Numbered from the stretch's first letter, positions 20,905-31,954 are shown. The stretch is DNA of 64,000 nucleotides from Allolobophora icterica (GCA_963556255.1 OY744606.1:79088141-79152140); one strand, 5' to 3'. Numbers and translations: made by a program. The notes: generated by a model from the letters alone, not told the origin.

Positions 20905-20990
20905 CTACATAGCGCTTCCGAACGGTTCACCCTACTAGAGGCGCTCTATAAATGTTTACAAACAATAAAATACAATACATTTGCGTTCAC
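20905..20990 (+). mobile_element. LINE/SINE 3' tail remnant with hairpin
   Basis: AGCGCTTCC...TAGAGGCGCT (20911-20946) followed by ATAAATGTTTACAAACAATA and an ACAATACA tail. The same hairpin-plus-tail ends the L2-like LINE at 25686 and the tRNA SINE at 48325. Confidence 0.55.
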
Positions 20991-21050
20991 ATTTACATTT
21001 ACAATTACATTCCGGCTACGTTTACATTTACATTTGTATTTGCTTCTTAG

Positions 21051-21221
21051 GACCGGTACATCATTCTGTCGATGATCTTACTCTGCACCGTCTGCATTTG
21101 GCATGCGGTCGCCGTATTGTTCACGACGAATGCTCGCTATATCGATCACGTGGCCCTCGGAGTCTTACTCTCCTGTTACGTCACCTTCAACATCATATTC
21201 GCCATCAAATCCAGATATAAG
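21051..21221 (+). CDS. Pentameric ligand-gated ion channel, TM3-TM4 exon
   Basis: After TTTGCTTCTTAG the frame encodes 57 residues in phase 0: DRYIILSMILLCTVCIWHAV (TM3), a connector of about ten residues (TTNARYID), then HVALGVLLSCYVTFNIIFAI (TM4) and a basic KSRYK end. The TM3-TM4 intracellular loop is thus almost absent; it is typically over 80 residues in vertebrate nicotinic and GABA-A receptors and short in prokaryotic-like and some invertebrate channels. AAG|GTTGCC could be a donor. Alternatively the frame runs on to a stop at 21305, making this the last exon. It joins exon 9264-9411 with matching phase. Confidence 0.7.
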
Positions 21222-21595
21222 GTTGCCTCTAATTTCATATCACGCCATCTCAATGCATCATTAATGTTTCCAAATTCCATTTTACTTATCAAAGCGTATC
21301 AATAAGTCAAACATGCTGAAGCTCCAAAGAGTCCCGAACTTTTTGCCTGGGGCCATAACTATAGCATTAAAAATAACATAATTATTAGCAGCCCTGTGCT
21401 TCAATCTTGGAATTGGCTTCTGTCCAGCAAAGGATCTGTTTCAAATTAGGGCTAATAGTTTTACAAAACAATGAACTCAGGCCAGTCGCAATACCTGAAC
21501 TCAGTCCTTATTCCTTATACTTACCATCCATTATAATACCTAAAACTGGAACTGTTCTCGGTGAAAGCATTCTCCAGTTGCTGGATTTTTTACTC
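21222..21595. other. No recognised feature beyond a possible exon extension to 21305
   Basis: AT-rich; the channel frame stays open to TAA at 21303-21305. Nothing else is supported. Confidence 0.5.
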
Positions 21596-21692
21596 TCTGC
21601 CTGTATCTGTCCGTAACTCTCTCCCTGTATCTGCCTATAACTCTCTCCCTGTATCTGCCTATAACTCTCTCCCTGTATCTGTCAGTTCTGCT
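21596..21692. repeat. 22-bp tandem repeat, about 4 copies
   Basis: Unit CTCTCCCTGTATCTGCCTATAA with minor variants. Confidence 0.9.
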
Positions 21693-21774
21693 TGGTCTAT
21701 TTTGTCATTTCTATCGCAAAATAAGATTAATCGATTTAAAAGCGTTTGTCCACCATAGGCTGCCGCTATCTTTC

Positions 21775-21850
21775 ACTCGCTCTCTCTCTCTCTGTCGCTG
21801 CCTCTGTCTCTCCGTCTCTCTGTCTATGTATGTCTGTCTCTGTCTGGATA
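21775..21850. repeat. TCTC/TGTC-rich microsatellite
   Basis: Imperfect CT and TGTCTC repeats. Confidence 0.85.
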
Positions 21851-21999
21851 TTGATCTGTTTACAGCTTCATTTTGGTGCGCCATTGGTTTATACATTTTG
21901 CAGTAAACACCAGCGATATAGATGTTACTAATTACACTTACCATTACTTAGCCAACCATTCTTAGCTAACTCTTCTATCCATGCCTGTAAAAAACATTG

Positions 22000-22022
22000 A
22001 TATATATATATATATATATATA
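22000..22022. repeat. AT dinucleotide repeat
   Basis: (AT)n at the left edge of the dispersed repeat at 22023. Confidence 0.95.
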
Positions 22023-23003
22023 GGCTGATAATAAATGGAATTGTGGAAGAGCTGGTTGAAGCATTCATGTAGAAACTGCGAGGCATCCACAATATAGGCT
22101 GACAGTTATTATTTCACGACGCTGTATCATAACAAGGATGATTAGAGTTGCCCTCCTCATTTTCCAGGCTTCAGACTGGCACCTACCGAGTACAAGACGG
22201 TGGGCGAGTTGAATTTGGAATGAATTGAAACAGTTTAACGCCGATATGAAATTTTGTAAACAGTCATCATTGTTGTAAGGATTCCAACCTTTTTCAGAGC
22301 GAGACTACTCTAATAATAGCAATTTAATTTATTTTCTTATAATTAAGTTCATTTTTGAATGACGAGCAACGTTCCTTGTCATCAATCGCTGTGCTGCGAC
22401 TATTTCTACTTTAATTTGGGTTTTAAAAAATGTTTTAGGCTAATGCTAGTAGTGATAATCAGAGCTTCACATTTAAAAAAAAAGCTTTGCACAAGTCATG
22501 GTTCTGCCATTCTGCCATCCATGCCAATTATCCCTAAGAGCCGGTGTTCATTAACGAATAGAGAAATATATAGTATTGGGTTCACACATTTTAAAGGTGT
22601 CTAGATAACAACGCATTCTTTTATCCGGCGTTTATGGAAATCCTAATTTCAACGCCTAAAATGTGTTTTTCTGAAACAAAGTGTGTGCTTGACAATGTCG
22701 AGAGTGCAATAATTGATATGTCTCAAGCCTGTACAGTGTATAATAATTTTGTTTATGAATTTCTGAGATTTTGTTCAAGTTAACTACACAGATTTAATTC
22801 TAATAGGGTCTATCTGAAATTGTACTCTCGAGCTGAAGTACAGTTTGGCAGACTGAGAGAGAGAGAACTCGCGCGCAGTTGATTTTTCTGAGTATTTTAG
22901 ACACGACGATAGGAAAAATTGTTTTGAATAACTACTTTTCACCGTTCGTATGACATAACGAGAGCGAGACCGCATAAATTTACCCTACCCAAAAAATATT
23001 ATA
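22023..23003. repeat. Dispersed repeat copy paralogous to 39727-40620
   Basis: Collinear blocks: GCTGGTTGAA, TTCATGTAGAAA, CATCCACAA, GCCCTCCTCATTTTCC, GAGCGAGAC, TGACTAGCAACGTTCCTTGT-like, TTTTAAAGGTGTNTANATAAC (22591), TTATCCGGCG and TTTTCACCGTTCGTATGAC. The pair defines a unit of about 1 kb. Confidence 0.8.
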
Positions 23004-23011
23004 ACAATTTT

Positions 23012-23421
23012 GGTAATCCTGGGTTTTAGCGTCCGAAATTATTTACATTGCATGAGCGATAAAAACGTTTCAAGTTAAACTGAAACAAGAAGTTGGAAGA
23101 TTGATGAAAATATCAATGAAACTAGAAGCCGGATGATTGATTAAAATATAACATAATAAAAGTCAAACTAGAAGTTGGAATTGCCATGAAAATCTCTCGT
23201 TTTAGTGCCGATATTATTCCCCTTTATGACCGATGAAAACATTTTATAGTAAAACTCGAACTAGAGGTTGGAAGATTGATGACAATATTCACGAAACTAG
23301 AAGCCGGATAATCGATTAAAATATAACCAACTAGAAGTTGGATGAACGATGATTATTTATTGTATATTGTATTAGAACGTTTCAATGAAAATAATTTCGG
23401 ACGCTAAAACCCAGGATTACC
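23012..23421. mobile_element. MITE (410 bp) with perfect TIRs and 8-bp duplication; Merlin-like
   Basis: The first 33 bases (GGTAATCCTGGGTTTTAGCG onward) are the exact inverse complement of the last 33. ACAATTTT flanks both sides (23004-23011 and 23422-23429). GG ends with 8-bp duplication suit Merlin better than hAT, which usually starts CA. No transposase. Two related internal stretches (AGAAGTTGGAAGATTGATGA and variants) form a tandem duplication of about 190 bp. Confidence 0.9.
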
Positions 23422-23429
23422 ACAATTTT

Positions 23430-23795
23430 ATACTCCGTACTCTGTACAAGAATGCCTACTGACGCTAATTAGCTGCTCGTGAGACCACATAACCCCTGAA
23501 GCTTGTTCTAGTTGCGTTATGTCACATATGATGTTCCAATAAACGAGTCTTCAACAATTAATTCGTAAAAACTTGCGTATCACAAGTCATAAACGATGTA
23601 AATAGCGCTGGTGGAAAGCATTTTAAAGGTGTCTAAATAACAAAGCTTACTTTTATCCAGCGATGACAGGCAAATTTTTTCTGCAGTTTTAGTTGATATA
23701 GTTTTGTGGTTTTTTAATTAGTTTAAAGTTATTAAGCCAGTGGTGAATATGGTGCACTGAACAAAGGCGTTAAAATGTGTTACATTAATTCGTTC
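23430..23795. repeat. Dispersed modules
   Basis: TTTTAAAGGTGTCTAAATAAC at 23621 with TTATCCAGCG downstream is another copy of the module at 22591 and 40271. No gene. Confidence 0.6.
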
Positions 23796-23799
23796 TAAT

Positions 23800-24085
23800 G
23801 TCGTTTCTTCTTCTTCTTCTTCTTCTTCTTCTTCTTCTTCTTCTTCTTCTTCTTCTTCTTCTTCTTCTTCTTCACCTTCTTCTTCTTCTTCACCTTCTTC
23901 TTCTTCTTCTTCTTCACCTTCTTCTTCTTCACCTTCCTCAGCATCGTCAGAATCTTCGTCCTTTTCTTCCTCTCTCTTGTATCATTTTTATTGTTTATTT
24001 TTTTGGAAAATTATTATTATTATTATTATCATCATCATCATCATAATCATCATCATCGTCATCATCATCATCATATTTTGTACCT
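23800..24085. repeat. TTC, TTCACC, TTA and TCA compound microsatellite
   Basis: Consecutive trinucleotide runs; the long Leu- and His-rich frames across it are artefacts. Confidence 0.95.
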
Positions 24086-24479
24086 ATTAATAATATTTTC
24101 CTCTTTATTAATCTCTTTGTTATTTAGTATAATATTTTATTATTTTGTGATTTTCAGAGCCGGAAGAGGCGCGAACTGTGAGAGTTCAAATAATCCGTAT
24201 AGACACTGAAAGAGTGGAGCAGAAAATTAGATGGAATTAAAAGACACGTCTGAAGTTGGAACACTTAAATCTAAGAGCTTAAAACGATGAGCAAACTGAG
24301 CAACGTTGTGAGCACATATCACTTGTGCTCACCTTCAGTCTTTGCTTTGGTCACTCGACTCTAAATACATCTGGACAATTATTGAATTTTGTTCGTCGGT
24401 TGATCCAACAGATTAACAAGCATTCTGCCTTTCAACTATAAACATCCGGAGTTAGACTCCGTGCGTCTCTTGTAAATTT

Positions 24480-24731
24480 GCCTGCGTGCATGTATCTATG
24501 TAAGTATGCGTGTATGTATTTATGCATGTATGTATATATGTACATATGTGTATATATGCATGAATGTATGTATGTATGGTTGCATGTATGCATGGTTGCA
24601 TGTATGTATGTATGAATGTATGTATGTATGGTTGTATATATGCATGGTTGTATGTATGTGCATATGTATGTATGTATTCATGTACGTATGTATGTAAGTA
24701 TGTATTATTTATTATTTTTTTATATTATTGT

Positions 24732-24779
<48 letters not shown>

Positions 24780-24795
24780 GTTTGTATATCCATGA
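24480..24795. repeat. ATGT tetranucleotide and AT dinucleotide microsatellites
   Basis: ATGTATGT-type array (24480-24705) followed by (AT)n at 24736-24775. Confidence 0.95.
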
Positions 24796-25600
24796 ATACA
24801 TGTGTGATCGCGTGCAGGTGGTATTTATCATATGGGTTTTTTTTTATAGCGTCATCACGCATCTCATCAAAACGCTTCACACCACCACACCTGATGTTAT
24901 ACATGTACTTTGAAATGAACAAGTTGGAAATGTGTTTGGACGAAGTCTACACTGGAAGTCTGACGCAGATACGTCGACGGTTGCAACACCCGGGGATTGT
25001 GGATTATTGCTGTCGCGTGTGCGCCTCAGCCGAGGAAATTCTCAGCCTCTTAGGAGACTAATGATGACAAAGGAGCATAATAAATGAATGATTCCTCACC
25101 TGACTGAAGTTGATTAGCAGACCTTGTAATTCTCTTGAGATTTCATTTTGAACTGCTCTATCTTACCATACTTTACCTTCATCCAGCTTACCTATCACGA
25201 TCTTACTTTACCTGTCGTTACCTTCCACGTCTTCGCTTCTTTCGCCTGGTTTTAATTAACCTTAGGTTAGCCTACTGTGAGAAGAGCATCAAAATTAGGA
25301 ATGTAATTTTAATAACCAAATTGTCATACAGATATATTTATCTTTAGTTTAAGACTTCTGTTATAACGTATCTGTTGTAGTCTCAGCCTTGTGACGTTAG
25401 TAGGAAAAAGTGAAAATGGTAAGGCCTATCCAGTGTTTAACGACATCTTGTGGCCGTCAGGGCCGTTAACGTCGACCTCAACTTGTTGTTAACAACGTGT
25501 TAGTTGCTAATTGTTCTTAATTAGAACAGTTTAGCAATATCCTATGACATCACCGCCGACAAGTTTATTCATACACGGTTTATCAATTATTGGAACCAGA
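24796..25600. repeat. Dispersed repeat copy paralogous to 3290-4115
   Basis: See 3290-4115. In this copy the stretch 24925-25061 is open and ends LSLLGD then a stop. The matching stretch in the other copy has an in-frame stop but keeps CLD(D/E)VYTG and RVCASAE, so a short coding origin is possible but unproven. The GACGTC-type core recurs at about 25445 and 25535. Confidence 0.75.
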
Positions 25601-25680
25601 GTCTCCACCTAGTGGGATGCCAATCCCTTAGGAGCCACCCATTGCACCCGCTAATAACTCATACATCACCACTTGCAATA

Positions 25681-26160
25681 TTGTATTGTATTGTATCTAA
25701 ACATTTATAAAGCGCCTCTCACAGTATTCGCACATCAGAGGCGCTCCCAGTGCGAAAGACCCAGTGAATAGAAAGTGGTTTTAAGACAGCGGAACGAGGC
25801 ACTTGGGCCACCAGCTAATAAAGAGGCACGTGTCACTGGAGGGAGTTGATTCCATAGAGCAGGACCAATGCAAGAAAAGGCTCGAGTTTTGACCATAGTG
25901 GTCTTGGCTCGTGGTACAAGAAGATCATGGCGATTCAGCGATCGCAATGGACGGAGGGAAGTAGCTGAAATTGGCAGACGAACAATGTCACAGAGGTACT
26001 TGGGTGCTAAGCCTGTACAGGACCGAAGGACTAAAGTGAGAACCTTAAGCTGAATCCGAGCAGTAAGGGGAAGCCAATGAAGATGATCGAACATGAAAGA
26101 GGAAATATGAGACCAATATGACCATCTAGTGTCATTACTGTTAATAACTTTTCCTTCATT
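25681..26160 (-). mobile_element. 5'-truncated L2/CR1-like LINE, RT C-terminus and 3' tail
   Basis: The minus frame (about 26095 down to 25735) reads LHWLPLTARIQLKVLTLV, GLAPKYLCDIV, then a GPALWNQLPP segment, the hallmark post-RT region of L2/CR1 LINEs. It is followed by a 3' hairpin AGCGCCTCTGA...GAGAGGCGCT, ATAAATG and an ACAATACAAT tail. ACTTGCAATA occurs at 25671-25680 and 26161-26170, a plausible 10-bp target duplication. Catalytic motifs are absent, so this is a dead fragment. Sequence at 26100-26160 does not look like LINE coding, so the 5' edge is uncertain. Confidence 0.75.
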
Positions 26161-26964
26161 ACTTGCAATACGACTATCTAGTGTCCTTACCGTTTTTTTT
26201 AAACTCACAATTGCGCTGTTATTGATTGTCACTAATGTATCCTTATGAGTTGTTACCGGCTGCAATAAAAATTACTGAATTGAATTGAATTGAATTGAGT
26301 TTAACGACACCCTTTGGAAACAAAGGCCGTTGACGTCAGTAGAAATTCTTTTCAACCTTGTTCACAATTCGTATGACGTAATGAAGTTATTGGTCAGCGG
26401 TCTGGGATTATTTCTACAGCGCTCTAGACGAATAAATAGATTACCATAAGCTCTTTTTAAAGGTGTTTAAAGGCAATATAGTATTTCCAAGTGTTTAGTT
26501 ACTGGCTGTAATCCAACAGTTTAACGATATCTCATCCTATTGTTTCTTATAATTAGTTCTTGTGACATTCAGCTAAAAATCATCTCGCGCAGTATCGACC
26601 TCTGGCGTCATATCGTACCTGTACATTATCAATAACAGAAAAAGCGTGCTCTGTGCTAACTAAACTATACAGGTAGCTAACATATTCGAATTTAATCTTC
26701 ATAGACTAGCAAAGTATACATGAAAGTAGGACTAATGTTTCTTTTACCCACCAAACGCTGTGACAGGATTTTCCAATTGAAATGTATGAACTGTAAAATC
26801 CAATATAAACATGAAATTTACAGGAATTGTATCTGTTGATAACTCTTCATCTTCGTCTTCTTCCTCTGTAGTTGTTTTATTTGAAGGTTGTTTTGAACTT
26901 ACGATGAAATTTCTTCCTCAGTCATCGTGTCCTTGGTTTAATGGGATGAGGTTTCGTATTTCGC

Positions 26965-27137
<173 letters not shown>

Positions 27138-27498
27138 TAAATTTTAGTCTATTAGTAATACAAGCTGTCAAGAATGCAACTTGAGTACTGGGACTCTAGG
27201 GGACAGTTAATGATTTCTGCCTGTGTAGCGATGCATTTCGTGGGAAAAACTCGGAGAAACCACAAAATCCGCGTTCTTCCACGAATCAGCTTGTATCCGA
27301 ACTTACGGTTAAACGCCAGTTTTGAATGTATTTCAGTTTTCGAGATGTTCGTAAAAACACTTTTTCACTTCGAACTACCCTGATGCAACATGTGCTCCCG
27401 ATTACAGTATCCTTTCTATACTCAAAGTCCTCTCCACGCATGTATATCTTATAGTTCGTTTTGTTTAACGACGCTCTGTCATAGCAAAGATGAGTAGG

Positions 27499-27675
27499 CA
27501 GTGCTTGAAATGGTCCGGAACGCACCGGAACGCCGTTCCGGTTCGTCAAATGAATTTAGCGTTCCGTTCCGGTTCGTCATATGAATTATTGTGGAAAATA
27601 CTATGAAATTAACGTGAATGCTCCCATATCTTTGACTAGCGTTCCGTTTCGTAAAATTTTCCATTTTGAGCACTG
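27499..27675. mobile_element. hAT MITE (177 bp)
   Basis: Ends CAGTGCTTGAAATGG and (reverse complement) CAGTGCTCAAAATGG, with a perfect 8-bp duplication TGAGTAGG at 27491-27498 and 27676-27683. It contains GGAACGCACCGGAACGCCGT and GTTCCGG palindromes shared with the MITE at 55968. No coding. Confidence 0.93.
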
Positions 27676-27953
27676 TGAGTAGGCCTAAGCATCGCGCTAC
27701 TTCATTCAGGCTTCCAAGTGGCGCCAAACAAAAGCGGTGTAACCGATTTTTGAAAGTGAAACAAATCGCATTGACAATTTATAATAAATATACCATCACG
27801 GAAGAGAGTTTTAAAGGTGTTTTATATGGGCTTTGTATTTTTATGTGTTCAAAGAGCGAAACTTTATTTGCTTTCGGAGAAGAATATTACCGACCTTTTC
27901 TAATCGGCAGTTTAAGGATGTCAACTATCAAAGATCAACTCTTTAAGCGCACT

Positions 27954-28795
27954 CACCTTGTCACCTTGTGCTGTCGATTCGTTGAATCCTAGCGACTGTC
28001 ATGGTCAACCTTCTCCATGTGCTCCGATTTCTCGTTGCCTCTCTCAGCTCCGAGATGTTCATCTTCAATGCCTCCTGTATCTCGTCCATCCATCTCCTCC
28101 TTGGTCGTCCTCTCCTCCTTCTGCCCTCCCCACACGCCAACATCATCTCCTTTTCCAGCCCATCTGCACGCATCACGTGTCCAAAGTATGACATCTTCTG
28201 CCTGGACGCTCTCTGCCCCAACGTCAAACTCCCTCTCCAGTGTCCTATTTCTTCCAGGATATCCTCGTTAGTTCTCTTCTCAGTCCAAGAAACCCTCAAC
28301 ATTTTCCTCCAGATCCACATTTCACATGCCTCAATTTTCTTCTCCAATGCCTTGGTTTTTGTCCATGTTTCGCATCCGTAAAGCACCACTGGTAAGATCA
28401 TTGCTTTAACAATTCTTGTCTTCGTTCCCAAACTCACTGATTTGTCCTTCCATATTTTTTCCAGTCCCTGCGTTGCCGTCTTCCCCAATGTAATTCTCCG
28501 TCGTATTTCTCGTTCGCATCCACCTTCACTCTCCATCATGGCCCCCAAGAAACAGAAGCTTGATACCACCTCTATCTCCTCTCCATCTACCTCAAAATAA
28601 CTCCATTTCTCAGTGGTCATTATCTTCGTCTTTTTTATATTAAAGTACATTCCTGCTTTCTCGCTAGCACATTTTAGCCTTCTGATGTTATCCTTCAGTT
28701 TCTCCTTTTTTTCCGCCAGCAGTGTTGTGTCGTCCGCATACCTTAAATTGTTCACTATCCTTCCAGCTATCCTCACACCCTCCGCCTCATCATCA
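27954..28795 (-). mobile_element. 5'-truncated RTE-like LINE with 11-bp target duplication
   Basis: The minus frame (28776 to 27961, 271 codons) starts near the RT catalytic site (LRYADDTTLLAE) and runs through IKKTKIM, FCFLGAMM and LPVVLYGCETWT to GHVMRADGLEKEMM and RRRRGRPRRRWMDEI, the RTE-type C-terminus. It ends with a short ACAAGGTG repeat tail. TTAAGCGCACT lies at 27943-27953 and 28796-28806. Paralogues C and D carry the uninterrupted sequence (near 41203 and 44848), confirming the insertion point. The frame is open over its whole length, so the copy is fairly young. Endonuclease and the N-terminal half of RT are missing, so it is inactive. Confidence 0.92.
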
Positions 28796-30380
28796 TTAAG
28801 CGCACTAGAAGAATAAATAAATAACGTGTCTTTGAAGCTTTTTAAAGGTGTCTAAAGAGGACAGCATTTTCCAGTGTTCAACGACATTTTGGTCACCAAA
28901 GCCGTTGACGTCTACCTTGCGTTGTTTTCAGTAATATTTCTTTTAGTGATTGTTTGGATTCCAACAGTTTAACGACATCTCATTCTAATGTTTCCTAGTA
29001 GTAGACCATAGTTTTTGTATAGTAATCTTTAGTTTAACGGCATCTTGCGGCAAAATCGGCCGCTAGCGTCAAATCGTACTTTGTACATTAGCAATTTCAG
29101 AAACAGCGTACGTGCACTTTACTAGTTAAACTACAGAGGTAGATAGTTCATTTGAACACATTGATGTACTTAAAAAGTAGGCCCTATACATGAAAGTAGT
29201 TCTTGATTCTCTTACTGAACGCTTTAATTAGGATTTTCCAATCGAAATATGAAGTATAATATCCAGCATAAACATAAAATTTACAGGAATTGTATCTGTT
29301 GCTGACTCGATTGGCTGTCTTCATTTTCTTCCTCTGCAGTTGTTCTAGTTTAAGGTTGGTCTTCAGTCTATACAACGAAATTTCTTCTTCAATCATCGTG
29401 TTTTAGTTTCATGGGATGAGATTTCGTAATTCGCAATGCTGGGACATTTACAGGACAGTTTATGATTTTATAATTTTGCAACGATGCATTTTTCTGGAAA
29501 AAAACTCCGAGAAAAACCACAAAATCCGCGTTCTTCCGCGAATCAGCTTCTGTCCGAACTTACTGATCGTAGGCATGTATCAATATACTCAGAGGCGTCT
29601 ACTCCATAGAAACCTTGGAGCAAATGCTCCATCAAAAAATATGGGGGGGGGGGAGATCTGTCAGTGTATGTGCCATCATAAATGGGGGAGAGAAGGGAAG
29701 GGAACAGAGGAGGGGAAGGGAGGGGGAAGTTGCTCCAATGACTTTAGGGGGGATAGACGCCCGGAATATACTTAATTTAGCGTACCTGGCAAAAGGTTAA
29801 ACGCGGGTTTGAATATATTTCAGTTTTCGAGATGTTTGAGAAAGCACTTCTTCACTTCGAACTACACTGATGTACGTACCTTGTGCTTCCAATTACGGTA
29901 TCATTTATATGCTCAAAGTCCTATCCAGGCCTGTAGATCTTTTAATTTTTTTTTGTTTAACGAATTTGTGTCATAACAACGATAATTAAGCATCGTGCTG
30001 CTTTATTCAGGGTTCCACATGGTGACGAAAATGATTTAGTGGCAATGGAATATACAGTATATAATATACCATCATGTGAGAGCTTTTTAGAGGTGTCTAG
30101 AGTGGGCTTTGCAGTGTCATGTGTTTAACAACGTCTAGTGCCCCAGAACCGTTGATGTTGACCTTAAATAACCGAGATTGAAGCAGAACATTGCCGACCG
30201 TTCTTAATTTCAGTTTAGTGACATCTGTCGACAACATCATCCGTTGATGTCATATCGTACATGGAACATTAAAAATTGCACAAACAACATTATTTCAGAA
30301 TTATCTTCTGCATCATGTTATGCTATTTGAACATTAGCAATTGCACAAAAAGTATAACATGATGCAAAATAATTCAGAGG
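28796..30380. repeat. Large dispersed unit, copy B
   Basis: Collinear with copies A and C from the LINE insertion point on: TTTTTAAAGGTGTCTAAAGAGG (28840), CAACGACATTTTGG, CGTTGACGTCTACCTTGCG (28903), TTTAACGACATCTCATTC, ACAGGAATTGTATCTGTTG (29284), AATCCGCGTTCTTCCGCG (29523), TAAGCATCGTGCTGCTTTATTCAGG and a second box TTTTTAGAGGTGTCTAGAGTGGG (30085). It has no TCA expansion. Confidence 0.8.
29590..29764. mobile_element. hAT MITE (175 bp) in copy B
   Basis: Perfect 8-bp duplication AATATACT (29582-29589 and 29765-29772); imperfect ends CAGAGGCGTCTACTCC and (reverse complement) CCGGGCGTCTATCCCC. Copy D (about 45150-45165) has the empty site TATCAAGATACTTAGTATAG. Contains a G-run and GGAGCAAATGCTCC dyad. 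Confidence 0.88.
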
Positions 30381-30542
30381 AAGCTGGGATTGTTTGGCCA
30401 TAATATATGCAGAATGAGCAATGACAAAAAGATAAAGACACTAGCGTTCGAAAGGATGTATGGTTCAAACAAGAGAGGACGACCCCATAAGGAATGGCTA
30501 GACGATATCATCGGATGGTGTGGGACGTCGACAGAACTTATT
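30381..30542 (+). mobile_element. LINE C-terminal fragment
   Basis: One open frame reads KLGLFGHNICRMSNDKKIKT, then FERMYGSNKRGRPHKEWLDD and IIGWCGTSTELI. This is the GH...R, GRP...W.DDI pattern that ends RTE/I-type LINE polyproteins. Only 54 residues remain; no tail or target duplication was identified. Confidence 0.7.
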
Positions 30543-30559
30543 TTTGGCATATTACAACA

Positions 30560-30672
30560 GTAGTAGCAGTTATATATATTATATATTCATATATATATTA
30601 TATATTATATATTTATAATATAGCTTCATAATATATATAAATATATATATACTGTATATTATATATTCATCA
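30560..30672. repeat. AT-rich TATATT simple repeat
   Basis: Imperfect TATA/TATATTATA runs after the LINE fragment. Confidence 0.9.
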
Positions 30673-31222
30673 ACTGCACTATGTCGTAATATGTAACTCC
30701 GCTAATGCTCGTAATCTGGTAGTGCCGGTCCCAAGCCTAGATAAAGGAGGAGGGCGACGCTAATATACGCTCACATGCAGAAAGACAAGCAGACAGACAG
30801 ACACAGGTAGATAGACTTAGTCTGAATTACCAGTCGCTTCTTACTAGTTGAGTAACGGTTTACTTTCACTGTTTAACCTTATATAGGACTCTACACCACG
30901 GGACACTCACCGTTGAAGGCAGTTTAAATATATATAGTGCGGTTTGATTGCGATTTAAAGGTGTCAAACGAGAGCTTTAATTTCTTCATTGCTTATCGAC
31001 ATTTAATTGCTACCAAGGCTGCTGCCTTCGAAGGTTGTCGTATCCTGTCTATGTATGAAAGTTTCTACTTGTTTGTGGTTGGCGCCAGCGCTCGTGACAA
31101 TGGTGGTGCCTTGCGCTTAGCTTCATGTGGCGCTTTTAAAATTTGGAGTTTACGATTATGATTGCGACGAGTTTAACGTCAACCTTTGGCGTCAACGGAC
31201 GTGGACGCTTGCTTCTCAGTGT
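30673..31222. repeat. Dispersed module and flank of element 3
   Basis: ATTTAAAGGTGTCAAACGAG at 30953 and TTTAACGTCAACCTTTGGCG at about 31170 are copies of the two recurring motifs. No gene. Confidence 0.55.
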
Positions 31223-31227
31223 CCATT
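31223..31227. repeat. Element 3 target-site duplication, left copy (CCATT)
   Basis: Identical to 38281-38285. Confidence 0.93.
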
Positions 31228-31954
31228 TGTCGCAATCGGAGGTTTCCCGTCGATTGTTTGCCGTGTGTTGATGTCGACCCTCGATTGCTTGTTCTTTTAC
31301 TTGCACTTTTATTTAACGTGCCTAACTTTTCTATAGAAGATTCACGACGAACTTTGTTTAATTAATAAATGAATTTAATTAAAGAAACAAATATATATAC
31401 ACTAACTCTACGGGAACTTCCACGTAGTATTAAAGCGTTTAGATATTAAATCGGACTATCTCAAATGTTGCTTCGTACAGCCTAACTACAGATCGTTCTT
31501 TCGCGTCAGTCTCTGAATCTGACGGACTAATACTCTGCCCCGGCCGCTGGTCGTTCCTCCCGATGTTGATCGCTCGACCGATGTTCACACGTCGCGTTCG
31601 TCAGTAGTACCAGTCCCGTGTTCTCCTCTTCCTTCCGTTAAGTAGGAACTTCAGCGTGCATCGGTCAGCCCCCTCCCCACGTCAAGCTATCATCAATTAG
31701 TGTCAGATTGCTCCTCGAGACACGGGTCGTCGCTCGCCTGCAGCGCGGGCGGTGTCTGGTTACACCATAGCCGCGAGGTGTCCTATTACACCTTGGCTGT
31801 GTGGTGTCCGATTACACCCCGGCCTCGCTGTCTTCATTGTTGACCAAGTGAGGACTGGCTTTTCGTCCGTCATCATTCCATCTCGACCGCCAACGACGCT
31901 TACATCATAATGATGATGCCATCTCGTCGTTGTCGTCGATCTCCTCACGCGACA
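31228..31954 (-). repeat. Element 3 3' LTR
   Basis: 727 bp, no differences seen against 37554-38280. It holds three GGTGTNNNATTACACC-like repeats around 31757-31818 (AGCGCGGGCGGTGTCTGGTT and relatives), about 30 bp apart. Confidence 0.93.

Larger units (their letters stand above)
9412..21050 (+). other. Intron of the channel gene, expanded by element 1
   Basis: Donor GTCAGT at 9412 and acceptor TTTGCTTCTTAG at 21050. Without the 10,956-bp element and one 4-bp duplication the intron would be about 0.7 kb. Element 1 lies antisense to the gene. Confidence 0.6.
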
